A DNA stretch of 64,000 nt from PALSA-693 sp963834725 (lineage in GTDB: Bacteria; Actinomycetota; Acidimicrobiia; Acidimicrobiales; Palsa-688), in NCBI GenBank assembly GCA_963834725.1, contig CAWICN010000001.1, positions 5,580,001-5,644,000 on the forward strand. Direction: 5' to 3'. The notes under the pieces were generated by a model. The model saw nothing but the letters and a program-made list of their open reading frames with translations. It was not told the origin of the DNA and ran no database searches. Within the stretch, counting starts at the first letter, position 1, and every line of letters begins with the position of its first letter. The position numbers and the translations under genes were made by a program. Shown one piece after another: positions 19,046 to 27,790 of the stretch.

Positions 19046-20112
19046 CCGACGACGTCCTCGTCTCGGTGTCGAACATCGTCAAGTGGTTCCCGGTGCAGTC
19101 CGGAAAGCTGCGGCGCAGCAAGGACTTCGTGCATGCGGTGGACGAGGTGAGCCTGGAAGTGCGTCGGGGGGAGACCCTGGGTCTGGTCGGCGAGACAGGC
19201 TGCGGCAAATCCACCCTGGCGCGCTGCATCGCCCGCCTCTATCCCCTGACGTCGGGGACAGTGACCTTCGACGGGCGGGACATCTCCAGGCTGAGCGCCC
19301 GGCAGATGCGCCCGCTCCGTCGCGAGATGCAGATGATCTTCCAGGACCCGTACGGCTCGCTCAACCCGAAACGCCGGGTGGGGTCGATCATCGGCGACCC
19401 GTTCGCCATCCATGGGGTCGCGAGCGGCGCCGACCGCAAGCGGCGGGTGCAGGAGGTCATGGAGCTGGTCGGCCTGAACCCCGAGCACTTCAACCGGTTT
19501 CCCGCCGAATTCTCCGGCGGCCAGCGCCAACGCATCGGCGTGGCCCGAGCGTTGGCGCTGCACCCCAAGTTGATCATCTGCGACGAACCGGTCTCCGCCC
19601 TCGATGTGTCGATCCAGGCCCAGATCATCAACCTGCTGTCCGATCTGCAGGATCAGCTCGATCTCACCTATATCTTCATCGCCCACGACCTGTCGGTCGT
19701 CCGGCACGTGAGCGACCGCGTCGCGCTGATGTACCTCGGCAAGGTCGTGGAGCTGGCCCCGGTGGAGGCCATCTACCAGTCGCCCCGCCATCCGTATGCG
19801 AATGCCCTCCTGTCGGCCGTGCCTGTTCCGGACCCGGGCGAGGCCGACCGCCGGCAGCGCATCATCCTCGCCGGCGATGTCCCTTCGCCCATCAACCCCC
19901 CGTCAGGCTGCCGCTTCCACCCGCGCTGCCCCAAAGCCCAGCCCCGATGTATCGACGAAGAGCCCCTTCTGGTTGCCCACACCGGCGACCCGGACGCCCA
20001 CCAGGTCGCCTGTCACTTTCCCGTACAGGCCGGTGAGGACCTCACGAAGGCCCGCCCGGCGATCTCCGAAGCCGACCGCATCATTGAGCCGGACGTGGTA
20101 GCCGGATCATGA
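19042..20112 (+). CDS. Dipeptide/oligopeptide ABC transporter ATP-binding protein (DppF/OppF-like)
   Basis: The partner ATPase, 356 residues: Walker A GETGCGKST, MQMIFQDPYGSLNP, signature FSGGQRQRIGVARA, Walker B LIICDEPVSALD, IFIAHDLSVVRH and the Cys motif GCRFHPRCPKAQPRC. PYGSLNPKRRV after the Q-loop is typical of the F-type subunit. The start is the GTG that overlaps the previous stop (GTGA at 19042-19045), giving translational coupling. The following permease gene begins 16 bp later. Confidence 0.93.
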   Translation: MTDDVLVSVSNIVKWFPVQSGKLRRSKDFVHAVDEVSLEVRRGETLGLVGETGCGKSTLARCIARLYPLTSGTVTFDGRDISRLSARQMRPLRREMQMIFQDPYGSLNPKRRVGSIIGDPFAIHGVASGADRKRRVQEVMELVGLNPEHFNRFPAEFSGGQRQRIGVARALALHPKLIICDEPVSALDVSIQAQIINLLSDLQDQLDLTYIFIAHDLSVVRHVSDRVALMYLGKVVELAPVEAIYQSPRHPYANALLSAVPVPDPGEADRRQRIILAGDVPSPINPPSGCRFHPRCPKAQPRCIDEEPLLVAHTGDPDAHQVACHFPVQAGEDLTKARPAISEADRIIEPDVVAGS

Positions 20113-20128
20113 GGGAGAGGAGGACCCG

Positions 20129-21094
20129 ATGAGCTTTGCGGATCTCGGCGTAGAGGCGGCGCCGGAAACCGGTTATGCGCCAGTCGGTGCGCCACCGGGG
20201 GAAGGGGAATCGAGGATCCAGGGCCGCAGCACCTGGCAACTGGCCTACGTCCGGTTGCGTCGCGACCGGGCCGCGATGATCGCGCTCGGGGTCATCGTGC
20301 TCATCATCCTGGTGGCGATCTTCGCGCCGGTGTTCGCGGCCATCACCGGGCATGGGGTCAACCAGCAGTACCGAACAACCGGCCTGACCCCGGACGGCCT
20401 GCCGGTGGGACCCAGCGGAACCTTCGTCCTCGGCACCGACGACCAGGGCCGTGACCTCCTCGTCCGGATCGCCTACGGGGCTCGCATCTCCCTCGGTGTC
20501 GGACTGGGCGCCACCCTGCTGGTGGTGATCATCGGCGCAGTCCTGGGCCTGGCAGCCGGGTACCTCGGCGGGATCGTCGACACCATGGTGGCCCGACTCG
20601 TCGACGTGGTGCTCTCTCTGCCCTATCTCCTCTTTGCCATCTCGCTGGTATCCATCTCCGGCCCCAGCCTCAAGATCATCATCATCGTGATCGCAGTCTT
20701 CGGCTGGGCCGCCGTATGCCGGATTGTGCGGGGGCAGGTCCTTTCGATACGAGAGAAGGAGTACATCGAGGCAGCTCGGTCCCTCGGCGCCAGTTCCTGG
20801 CGAATCATGTTCATCGACGTCCTGCCGAATCTGACGGCTCAGCTCATCGTCTACGCGACCCTTCTGATCCCGGTGACGATCGTGTTCGAGGCGTCCTTGT
20901 CCTTCCTCGGTCTCGGCATCCCGCCCCCGAGCGCTGATTGGGGGCAGATGATCTCGGAGTCGGGGACGGTGTACCAGCAGGCGCCCTGGTTCCTGCTCTT
21001 CCCGAGCCTGGCCCTGCTCATCACGACCCTGGCATTCAACATCTTCGGAGACGGCGTCCGCGACGCACTGGATCCCCGGATCAATCGGTCCTAG
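20129..21094 (+). CDS. Peptide ABC transporter permease (DppC/OppC-like)
   Basis: A 321-residue inner-membrane permease with a cytoplasmic N-terminal tail and six predicted helices (the first about residues 47-70). GTDDQGRDLLVRIAYGARISLGVG is the conserved DppC segment, and EAARSLGASSWRIMFIDVLPNL near 213-234 is the EAA loop that docks the ATPases. ATG 20129 has GAGGAGG just upstream. OppC subunits usually precede the ATPases; here the ATPases come first. Confidence 0.92.
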   Translation: MSFADLGVEAAPETGYAPVGAPPGEGESRIQGRSTWQLAYVRLRRDRAAMIALGVIVLIILVAIFAPVFAAITGHGVNQQYRTTGLTPDGLPVGPSGTFVLGTDDQGRDLLVRIAYGARISLGVGLGATLLVVIIGAVLGLAAGYLGGIVDTMVARLVDVVLSLPYLLFAISLVSISGPSLKIIIIVIAVFGWAAVCRIVRGQVLSIREKEYIEAARSLGASSWRIMFIDVLPNLTAQLIVYATLLIPVTIVFEASLSFLGLGIPPPSADWGQMISESGTVYQQAPWFLLFPSLALLITTLAFNIFGDGVRDALDPRINRS

Positions 21095-21102
21095 GAGGAG
21101 CG

Positions 21103-22068
21103 GTGGTTCGATTCCTCATTCGCCGAATCGCCCTTGGAGTGTTCGTGATGTGGATCGTCACGATGCTGGTCTTTGGCATCTTCTTTGTCGGCCCGGGCCC
21201 GGCCGATGTGGCCCGCCGCTTGGCCGGCCGGCAGGCGACGCCGCAGACGGTGGAGGAGGTTCGCCAGCGGCTGCACCTCAACGAGCCGATTATCAAACAG
21301 TACTGGCATTTTCTCCAGGGTCTGCTGCAGGGCAACCTCGGTTATTCGTACATTCACGGCCAGCCGGTGACGTCAGTCCTCAAGCAGGCACTCCCGATCA
21401 CCCTCTCCCTGGCCCTCGGCGCCTCGATCATCTGGCTTCTGCTCGGTGTGTTTTCCGGCGTCCTCTCCGCCGTCCGGCGGGGCTCGGTATGGGACCGTGC
21501 CGCGACCACCCTCGCCCTGGTCTTCTACTCAATGCCCACGTTCGTGCTCGGGCTGCTGCTTTTGTACGTCTTCTACTATCAGTTCACCATCCACGGGCTG
21601 CGCCTTTTCCCGGGTCAGGGCTACACCTACTTCAGCGAAAACCCGCTCAAGTGGTTCCAGTCCATGGTGTTACCGTGGTTCACCCTGGCCCTGGTGTCGG
21701 CTGCTGTCTACACGCGGCTCACGCGCGGCTCGATGCTCGAGGTCCTGGGAGAGGACTACATCCGCACGGCCCGGTCAAAGGGATTGACGGAACGTCGGGT
21801 CGTCTACCGGCATGGGCTGCGATCGGCGCTGACCCCGGTAGTGAGCCAATTCGGCATCGATGTCGGTACCCTCGTCGGCGGGGCCATCATTACCGAGACT
21901 GTCTTCGGCCTACCCGGACTCGGTTATACCTCCGTCAGCGCGATCGAGCAGCAGGACCTCCCGGTAATCATCGGTGTGGTGATCGTCGCAACCGCGGCGG
22001 TCGTGGTGGCCAACATCATCGTCGACGCCCTGTACGCCGTGCTCGACCCCAGGGTTCGGCTGCACTAG
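21103..22068 (+). CDS. Peptide ABC transporter permease (DppB/OppB-like)
   Basis: A 321-residue permease forming the translocation pore with the DppC-like subunit. The N-terminus RFLIRRIALGVFVMWIVTMLVF is the first helix. The GPGPADVARRLAGRQATP and QYWHFLQGLLQGNLGYSY segments are typical of OppB, and EDYIRTARSKGLTERRVVYRHGLR is the EAA loop. GTG 21103 follows AGGAGGAG and lies 8 bp after the previous stop. The order SBP-D-F-C-B suggests one transcript from about 15.9 kb. Confidence 0.92.
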   Translation: MVRFLIRRIALGVFVMWIVTMLVFGIFFVGPGPADVARRLAGRQATPQTVEEVRQRLHLNEPIIKQYWHFLQGLLQGNLGYSYIHGQPVTSVLKQALPITLSLALGASIIWLLLGVFSGVLSAVRRGSVWDRAATTLALVFYSMPTFVLGLLLLYVFYYQFTIHGLRLFPGQGYTYFSENPLKWFQSMVLPWFTLALVSAAVYTRLTRGSMLEVLGEDYIRTARSKGLTERRVVYRHGLRSALTPVVSQFGIDVGTLVGGAIITETVFGLPGLGYTSVSAIEQQDLPVIIGVVIVATAAVVVANIIVDALYAVLDPRVRLH

Positions 22069-22090
22069 AGGTGCGAAGTACGTTCGTCGA

Positions 22091-23026
22091 ATGACATCCG
22101 GCCACCCTGACGACGACCGTGCCCCGGCCGTCTCCGAGCTGTTCGAGCCATCTTCGTGGCGCCCGGTGGACGGCTTTTCGTTCACCGACATCACCTACCA
22201 CCGAGCCGTTGACCAGGGGACGGTCCGGGTGGCGTTCAACCGGCCGGAGGTGCGCAATGCCTTCCGGCCCCACACCGTGGACGAACTGTACCGGGCTCTC
22301 GACCACGCCCGGCAGACCACCGACGTCGGCTGCATCCTGCTGACCGGCAACGGACCGTCGCCCCGCGACGGCGGGTGGGCGTTCTGCTCCGGCGGCGATC
22401 AACGCATTCGAGGTCGGGATGGCTACCAGTACGCCAGCAGTGACGACGGCGCCAGCGTCGATCCGGCTCGGACCGGCCGACTCCATATCCTTGAGGTGCA
22501 GCGGCTCATCCGGTTCATGCCAAAGGTGGTGATCTGTGTGGTCCCCGGCTGGGCGGCGGGGGGCGGTCACAGCCTGCACGTGGTGTCTGATCTCACCATC
22601 GCCAGCGCCGAGCATGCCCGCTTCAGGCAGACCGACACCGATGTAGCCAGCTTTGATGGCGGGTTCGGGTCCGCCTATCTGGCCCGTCAGGTCGGCCAGA
22701 AGTTGGCGCGGGAGATCTTCTTCCTAGGCCGCACCTACGATGCCGCTCAGATGCACGCTATGGGCGCGGTCAACGCGGTGGTGCCCCACGTCGAACTGGA
22801 GCCGACGGCGCTGCAGTGGGCTGCCGAGATCAACGGCAAGAGCCCAACGGCCCAGCGTATGGTCAAGTTCGCCTTCAACCTGATCGATGACGGGCTGATC
22901 GGCCAGCAGTTGTTCGCCGGGGAGGCCACTCGTCTGGCCTACGGGACCGACGAAGCTGTCGAGGGCCGGGACGCTTTCCTGGAGAAACGCCGCCCGAACT
23001 GGTCGACTTTCCCCTGGCATTTCTAG
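22091..23026 (+). CDS. menB: 1,4-dihydroxy-2-naphthoyl-CoA synthase MenB
   Basis: MenB is a crotonase-fold enzyme that closes the second ring in menaquinone synthesis. In its 311 residues, NRPEVRNAFRPHTVDEL, GGWAFCSGGDQRIRGRDGY and VPGWAAGGGHSLHVVSDLTIA form the CoA and oxyanion sites. TDVASFDGGFGSAYLARQVG carries the catalytic Asp specific to MenB rather than ordinary enoyl-CoA hydratases. The C-terminal RRPNWSTFPWHF also fits. The long N-terminus and length match actinobacterial MenB. It starts 22 bp after the permease gene but is functionally unrelated. Other men genes are not in view. Confidence 0.95.
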   Translation: MTSGHPDDDRAPAVSELFEPSSWRPVDGFSFTDITYHRAVDQGTVRVAFNRPEVRNAFRPHTVDELYRALDHARQTTDVGCILLTGNGPSPRDGGWAFCSGGDQRIRGRDGYQYASSDDGASVDPARTGRLHILEVQRLIRFMPKVVICVVPGWAAGGGHSLHVVSDLTIASAEHARFRQTDTDVASFDGGFGSAYLARQVGQKLAREIFFLGRTYDAAQMHAMGAVNAVVPHVELEPTALQWAAEINGKSPTAQRMVKFAFNLIDDGLIGQQLFAGEATRLAYGTDEAVEGRDAFLEKRRPNWSTFPWHF

Positions 23027-23236
23027 CCATTGGCGGTCGGTGGGCTGGCCGCCAGCCTGATCAGCTCGCGGCGTGGCCTCGCACTCTACTCGTCCTCGAA
23101 CCGTGAGGCCGCCCAGCCGGTATCGCCACCGGGAGGACACGGCCTCCTATGGGTACGGGGTCACGGTGCCGGGCGGGCAAGCAATCGGCCAGGCGCAGTA
23201 AGATACCCCTCTTGCCGGGCAGATCCGGCAGGCCAC

Positions 23237-23320
23237 GTCGGAGTGGCGGAATAGGCAGACGCGCTAGCTTGAGGGGCTAGTGTCCGCAAGGACGTGGGGG
23301 TTCAAGTCCCCCCTCCGACA
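23237..23320 (+). tRNA. tRNA-Leu (anticodon GAG)
   Basis: A class II tRNA. The 7-bp acceptor stem GTCGGAG pairs with CTCCGAC (23313-23319) and the discriminator is A23320. The anticodon stem-loop CTAGC-TTGAGGG-GCTAG gives anticodon GAG. There is a long variable arm (TGTCCGCAAGGACG) and a T-arm GGGGG-TTCAAGT-CCCCC. CCA is not encoded. Its 3' end is the attachment site of the accessory islands. Confidence 0.97.
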
Positions 23321-23321
23321 C
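23305..23321 (+). repeat. Attachment site copy 1 (attL, within tRNA-Leu 3' end)
   Basis: agtcccccctccgacac, the 3' T-arm and acceptor strand of tRNA-Leu. Identical 17-bp copies occur at 37916-37932 and 62952-62968 without the rest of the tRNA. Integration at a tRNA 3' end that restores the gene is the usual outcome for integrative elements. Confidence 0.85.
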
Positions 23322-23384
23322 CGGATGAGATGACATAAAAGTCATCTTGCCATGTTCCGAGCGGTGGCTCCGAAGGGCTCGGTC

Positions 23385-23966
23385 TCACAAGCCAAGGCCG
23401 TGATCACTACGAAGTTCAGGCCCAAGAGTACGGCCGAGTTCGAGGGACATTTCTCTCCAACTCTTCACGCGGGCAGCGAGAGGCTGGTATGCCGACGCTT
23501 CGATGCCGAACTCGTCCTGGCGGAGACGATCGAATCGCTGCAGCATCTCTGAGAAGACGTCGATGGAGAAACCGGGATCTTTCTCCGCTTCGAGCCGGAA
23601 CAGGGCTTCGAGGCCGTGCTGGTCGATGACAGCGGCGAGGTCGACGAAATCGCGGGCTTCGGCTCTGCCGAAGATGGCAAGTACCTTATCCACCGCGAGT
23701 TCAGTCGAGTTCAGCAGGAGCAGCCCGCTGTGAACCTCGAGCGGAAAGAGGCGAGCGTCGGCTGCCAGGTCTACCTCGGTAACCTCGCTACCTCGTTCAA
23801 CTGCCAGGCGCACGAACCCGGTCCCTTCACGCACTCTTCGGACCTGGAAGCCCGCTTCTTCGAGTGCGTTCTCGGCTGCCGGTAGTAAGCGTTGCACGTC
23901 CGACTGTTGCAGTCCGAAGAAGTCGAGGTCTTGGGTGCGGCGGTCGATATCACCGCGCACGATCAA
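23385..23966 (-). CDS. Nucleotidyltransferase AbiEii-type toxin
   Basis: This resembles AbiEii/type IV toxins, which use a nucleotidyltransferase fold to modify RNA targets. Conserved features are the nucleotidyltransferase DxD as RRTQDLDFFGL, TEVDLAADARLFPLE, LAVDKVLAIFGRAEARDFVDLAA and GFSIDVFSEMLQRF. The listed TTG start (23966) falls between the required upstream Gly-Gly (LAGGAALIVRGD) and the DxD. The homologous frame is open back to 24047, directly after the UGA ending the upstream ORF, but contains no ATG or GTG there. So either a non-standard start, UGA readthrough or a damaged start is involved. It is expressed with the ORF at 24048-24386. Confidence 0.8.
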   Translation of the reverse strand: MIVRGDIDRRTQDLDFFGLQQSDVQRLLPAAENALEEAGFQVRRVREGTGFVRLAVERGSEVTEVDLAADARLFPLEVHSGLLLLNSTELAVDKVLAIFGRAEARDFVDLAAVIDQHGLEALFRLEAEKDPGFSIDVFSEMLQRFDRLRQDEFGIEASAYQPLAARVKSWREMSLELGRTLGPELRSDHGLGL

Positions 23967-24047
23967 CGCCGCGCCTCCAGCCAGGCCAAACTCCTTCGCT
24001 GCTTCGAGCCCAGCGATGATCTCAGCGACCCTGACGCTGGAGCGTTG

Positions 24048-24386
24048 TCAGCACCGAACGAAGATCCCGCGGTTATCCCTCAACCAGAACGCCCACTTGC
24101 GACGGACGCCTGTCGGTAGGACCAGGTCGTCCCATAGTTCACAGAGACGGTCGATGTCGATGAACTCCTGGATGTCCTTGGGAGTGCCCTCACGGAGTAC
24201 CTGTTCATAGACGCGTCGGAGATCCTTCGGATCCTCCAAGTCATACTGAACGACTGGGTCGCTCCACCGGATGTGCAGCGGGAGGATCACCAAGCCGGCT
24301 GAGCGTACTTTGGACTGGTCGTAGTCCACTCCCGGAAGCGCGACAGGCCTGGAGTCGGGCCCGAGTAGTTGACTACGTGAACGCAC
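24048..24386 (-). CDS. Hypothetical protein upstream of and in frame with the AbiEii-type toxin
   Basis: 112 residues from GTG 24386. The C-terminal half (DPKDLRRVYEQVLREGTP, then DRLCELWDDLVLPTGVRRKW) resembles small actinobacterial proteins encoded just before AbiEii-type nucleotidyltransferases, as I remember them; this is not a database result. It would be the antitoxin by position. Its UGA stop (24048-24050) is in the same frame as the toxin and nothing separates them. Confidence 0.6.
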   Translation of the reverse strand: MRSRSQLLGPDSRPVALPGVDYDQSKVRSAGLVILPLHIRWSDPVVQYDLEDPKDLRRVYEQVLREGTPKDIQEFIDIDRLCELWDDLVLPTGVRRKWAFWLRDNRGIFVRC

Positions 24387-24978
24387 AGATCCCGATTCTA
24401 CGGGCCTACTACCAGCGCCAAGACACTTACCAGCCGTGGAGCGGTACTTCGAGCGACCCGACTGCGGCGACCCGGTTGTCTAAGGAGGCAGGTCAGGCGG
24501 CCAAGATGGGACCGAGGCGATCGTAGACGGGTTCGAGTTGGGGTTCTTGTCCGAACACGATGCCGTAGAGAAGATCTACTCAGTCGGGGTGCGGCCGAGC
24601 TCGGAGAACTGAGCTAGTTCCATCCGGGATCGAGAAACGAGAGCCCTCTGGTTGAAAGGCACATAACGCCAGTCGAAGGCTGATGCGTGTCAATTGGCCT
24701 CCCAGGGCCGACAACGTCGCCCCTCCGCGGGGCCAGAATTGAGCCTATAGCTGGACGGGAGCAGGAGATCCGAACTGGGAGCAGTCCCAGAGTCCCCATC
24801 CTGGGATGGACTCGACCGATAGAAGCCTCCTACCGGACGTCCGGCATACGCGACGGTCGTCATCCCCGCGCCCTGCCAGCCCTAGATGAGATACACGCGG
24901 ACACAAGATGGATCACCCGTGTATTAAGCGTTCTGGGCCGTAGCGGAACTGGCGGCAGTCGGCGCGGTAGAGGCGCAG
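24387..24978. other. Accessory DNA without recognisable gene
   Basis: About 590 bp. Short open frames occur on both strands but none has protein-like composition or a ribosome-binding site I trust. No RNA seen. Confidence 0.4.
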
Positions 24979-25230
24979 ATGAGGACATATGGCGGCGTGA
25001 GCCAACTCTCGGGGCCAGAGCGATTCGCCGTAACGATCACGCCTGCCGGTAAGACGGACGGAGAGAGCGTGGAGGTTTGTACCTGGCTCCACGAGCCGAA
25101 GGCAGTAGCCATGGCCGTAGACCACTACCGACGTCGGCACCCCGATGCGCGCATATACGACGTGCGGGTGCAGCCTCTCGGGCGAGCCGCCCGCAACGAT
25201 GACGGCACCGCCAGTTTGACCGGGCGCTGA
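24979..25230 (+). CDS. Small hypothetical protein
   Basis: 83 residues from ATG 24979. The central part (ERFAVTITPAGKTDGESVEV, then EPKAVAMAVDHYRRRHP and RIYDVRVQPLG) alternates hydrophobic and charged residues like a small alpha/beta protein. No family recognised. No clear Shine-Dalgarno. It may be a real island gene or a chance frame. Confidence 0.4.
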   Translation: MRTYGGVSQLSGPERFAVTITPAGKTDGESVEVCTWLHEPKAVAMAVDHYRRRHPDARIYDVRVQPLGRAARNDDGTASLTGR

Positions 25231-25324
25231 TCGACCGATACGAGTGGTAGCGCCGAACACCGTCGTCATGGCTCGCAGCTCGCCACCGGACGAAGCGCGA
25301 GATTCGGCGCTCTGCGCTATCCGG

Positions 25325-25570
25325 CTAGTCAGAACGGATCTCGGTGACGAGGTCACGAGGGATTACGGATAAGGCGATCGCTTCCCGACCGGGATTGACT
25401 GGCGTCCTGGCCGTGACTCGGAACCTCCCCTGTTCTTCAACGGGTACGTCGGCCAACACTCCGAACTCGTAAACCTCCTCGCTCACGAGTAGCTGTTCTG
25501 CCCAGAGGCTGAGCACGGTCCCATTGCTGAGCGTCATCCGCCATCGCGTGAGTTCGTTGACGATGCACAT
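25325..25570 (-). CDS. Small hypothetical protein
   Basis: 81 residues from ATG 25570. It is rich in beta-prone segments (WRMTLSNGTVLSLWAEQLLV, then YEFGVLADVP and GRFRVTARTP), a composition typical of a folded protein rather than a shadow frame. Function unknown. It stands alone between ORFs of opposite strand. Confidence 0.45.
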   Translation of the reverse strand: MCIVNELTRWRMTLSNGTVLSLWAEQLLVSEEVYEFGVLADVPVEEQGRFRVTARTPVNPGREAIALSVIPRDLVTEIRSD

Positions 25571-25960
25571 CCCGAACGTACCGGCGGCTCAAATCCCCTG
25601 GACGCCGAACGCCAGCGCATCGTCTCCGGTTGCCATATCAACCATCGCGACCGAGTCGGCGATCCGAGCGTCAGAGCCTGGCAGCTCCCAGGCGGCGGTA
25701 CAGAACGCTCCGGTACCACTCGGACGATCTGACGGCACGTTCCGCGCTCGAGGTAGATGGCCGCCGGCCCTCCCAGCGAGGGCAGTGCCGTCGATCTTCA
25801 GATTGCTCAGCCTTCCGTGATCGGAGACAACCCCGCTCAGATGGGAAATTCGGCGAGCTGCTGACGCCCTCGTCCTAGGCGCCTCTGCTTTCATGGAACC
25901 TTTTCCCGGTGTGAGGAGTGATACAGCTGTGGGTCACAAGAGGGGCAGGAAGACAGGGCG
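25571..25960. other. Accessory DNA without recognisable gene
   Basis: 390 bp. No supported gene or RNA. It precedes the lipoprotein gene and may contain its promoter, which I cannot place. Confidence 0.4.
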
Positions 25961-26587
25961 TTGACGCGGTCCGTAGTGGTGGTAGGGATTTCAGGGGTGT
26001 GCCTGATGGGGACGTTGGCCGGGTGCGGCGGCTCCTCGAAGAAGACGGCCCCCACTACCGCCGCGCCGGCAGCCTCCCGTGCCAAGGTCCGGACAAGCAC
26101 CACCATTGCCGGCTCGGCATCAGTGTCACCGTCGACCACCCTGGCGCCATCAGCTACTAGCCCGGCGCCTCGATCGTCGACAACGACGGAGTCACCAGCT
26201 TCAGGATCCGTGCAGAACCTCGTGGCCAGTGCCGCTGTGCGCGAGGAGCTACTAAGAGCTTTCACCACGTTCCGTGCCGACGCGGCGAACACCCCCGGCG
26301 ACGCCCCTGTGCCACCTTCGGCTGTGGGCGGAATCTCCTGGGGCACTCTATTTTACGCCTTCGACCCCTCGTCGAGCACCTACTGGGCGAGGGCCGGCTT
26401 CTACCCCACCGTCGCGGCGAGCCAAACGTTTGCCGCTGTCGCCTTCCAGGATGGCGGGGCCGACGCGGTCTTCACGCGACCGTCCGGCAGTGCATGGGTG
26501 GTCAAATCTGTCGGTATGTGCCACAGCGGGCTCCCTGTCCGCGTGGCTGAGACATGGGGACTACAGATCCCAACAGTCTGCTCATGA
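25961..26587 (+). CDS. Secreted lipoprotein with Ser/Thr-rich linker
   Basis: 208 residues from TTG 25961. The signal peptide ends in a lipobox, LAGC (Cys22), followed by about 60 residues rich in Ser, Thr, Ala and Pro, then a globular domain (about 85-208) with two cysteines near the end (VGMCHSG, PTVCS) that may pair. No known family; probably membrane-anchored on the outer face. The UGA stop at 26585-26587 is in frame with the next ORF, whose first residues (TTPAAPTSMPPTT) look like another linker. One longer two-domain lipoprotein may therefore have been split. Confidence 0.7.
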   Translation: MTRSVVVVGISGVCLMGTLAGCGGSSKKTAPTTAAPAASRAKVRTSTTIAGSASVSPSTTLAPSATSPAPRSSTTTESPASGSVQNLVASAAVREELLRAFTTFRADAANTPGDAPVPPSAVGGISWGTLFYAFDPSSSTYWARAGFYPTVAASQTFAAVAFQDGGADAVFTRPSGSAWVVKSVGMCHSGLPVRVAETWGLQIPTVCS

Positions 26588-26611
26588 ACCACTCCAGCAG
26601 CTCCTACTTCA

Positions 26612-26935
26612 ATGCCGCCGACAACAATTGCACCGGCCGATACCGGGATCCTGGTCTACGGAGACTGTAAGACTCCGAGCGTAGAACCGAGCGAGATTGT
26701 CCTGACGTGCGCCGACTATGGGTGGATATTCCAAGGGCTGCACTGGTCGAGCTGGACAGCCAGCCAGGCAGCAGCATCCGGAACCTTTGTCTATAACGAC
26801 TGCACACCCAACTGCGCCGAGGGGCGCCACCATGATGTCCCCGGCACCCAAGTCACCCTGACCGACCCTGTACGCGGCGCCAGGGGCCAGCTTGTTTGGT
26901 CCCGGCTGCAGCAGAATCCCGAACCCCCCGGGTAG
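26612..26935 (+). CDS. Hypothetical exported-type domain, in frame with preceding lipoprotein
   Basis: 107 residues from ATG 26612. The core VLTCADYGWIFQGLHWSSW, then ASGTFVYNDCTPNCAEGRHH and VTLTDPVRGARGQLVW resembles a domain seen in secreted actinobacterial hypothetical proteins, with cysteines likely paired. It has no signal peptide of its own and its N-terminus is a Pro/Thr linker. Together with the shared frame, this suggests it is the C-terminal domain of the lipoprotein upstream, separated by the single UGA at 26585. Confidence 0.6.
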   Translation: MPPTTIAPADTGILVYGDCKTPSVEPSEIVLTCADYGWIFQGLHWSSWTASQAAASGTFVYNDCTPNCAEGRHHDVPGTQVTLTDPVRGARGQLVWSRLQQNPEPPG

Positions 26936-27790
26936 AACTCGGGACCACTTCATGGCGCTCCTTTCCCCCTGTCCATCCGACCCATCTGAAGGTGGGCTTG
27001 ACGGCGATCAGAATGATCCATCTTGCGCCCGGGCCGAGCCTGGTCTTGTCCGACCTGCCGATGCCTAATCGGGGCTCTGCCCTGGACAGTGTTCATCTCG
27101 GTTGTGGAGTTCGTTCGGGAGGCCGCCCCTGGAGGAAGACCTGGACAGAGGGGTAACCGAGGCGCTCATGGCAGTCGAGGGGAGTTACCGACGTGATCCG
27201 TGATGAGCGAGAGGTGTGGATCGTCGAGGGCGCGCAGTCCGGCCCTGATCTCGTCCGAGCCGCGGCGGTGGTCGTCGATTCTTTGGCCCCCCGATGTCGG
27301 GCATACATTGACCGCCACATCCGCGGAAGCTCCAGCTAAGGAATCGGCTACAGGACAAACAGAACGACAGCGCACCTGAGACGGCCCACTATCAGGCGGG
27401 GCGTTCGTAGTCGGCGCTCTGCGTCAGGGGGCTGCCGCAGCCCGCTTCTCCTCCGGGCTGAGTCCCATCTGATGCCAGCCTCCAGGAGTGACCCAGCGGA
27501 ACAGGGCGAGACCGGGGCGCTTGCACCAGCATGTGTCCACGCACCCGCAGCGCAGCCTCGACCCGCCCAGCCCGAACATCTCGGCTGCCCATGTGAAGAC
27601 CGCCAAGAGCAGATACAACCCGACGAGACTCAGGAGCTTTCGGAGCACGCTCCAAAGCGTAGGACTGTCCCAGAACACCGGCGTACTTGGGTACGGAAAG
27701 TCACCGCCCGGACGCCCGTAGTCGGCGATCGGCTCGTGCCAGGCGCGGCTCTTGGTGGCAGCGAGTGCCGAGACCGGTAGGGTCTTGCCG
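26936..27790. other. Long accessory stretch with little coding signal
   Basis: About 850 bp. It holds one plausible short ORF (27193-27339). A segment around 27014-27040 (atccatcttgcgcccg) is repeated near 28631. A 15-bp match, cagaacgacagcgca at 27357, recurs at the vapB start (29423-29437). No recognisable gene. Confidence 0.4.
27193..27339 (+). CDS. Possible small protein of 48 residues
   Basis: From GTG 27193: IRDEREVWIVEGAQSGPD, then LVRAAAVVVDSLAPRCRAYIDRH, ending in GSSS. It has a mixed helix-like pattern and no family. It could be a remnant of a larger protein. No ribosome-binding site is obvious. Confidence 0.25.
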   Translation: MIRDEREVWIVEGAQSGPDLVRAAAVVVDSLAPRCRAYIDRHIRGSSS

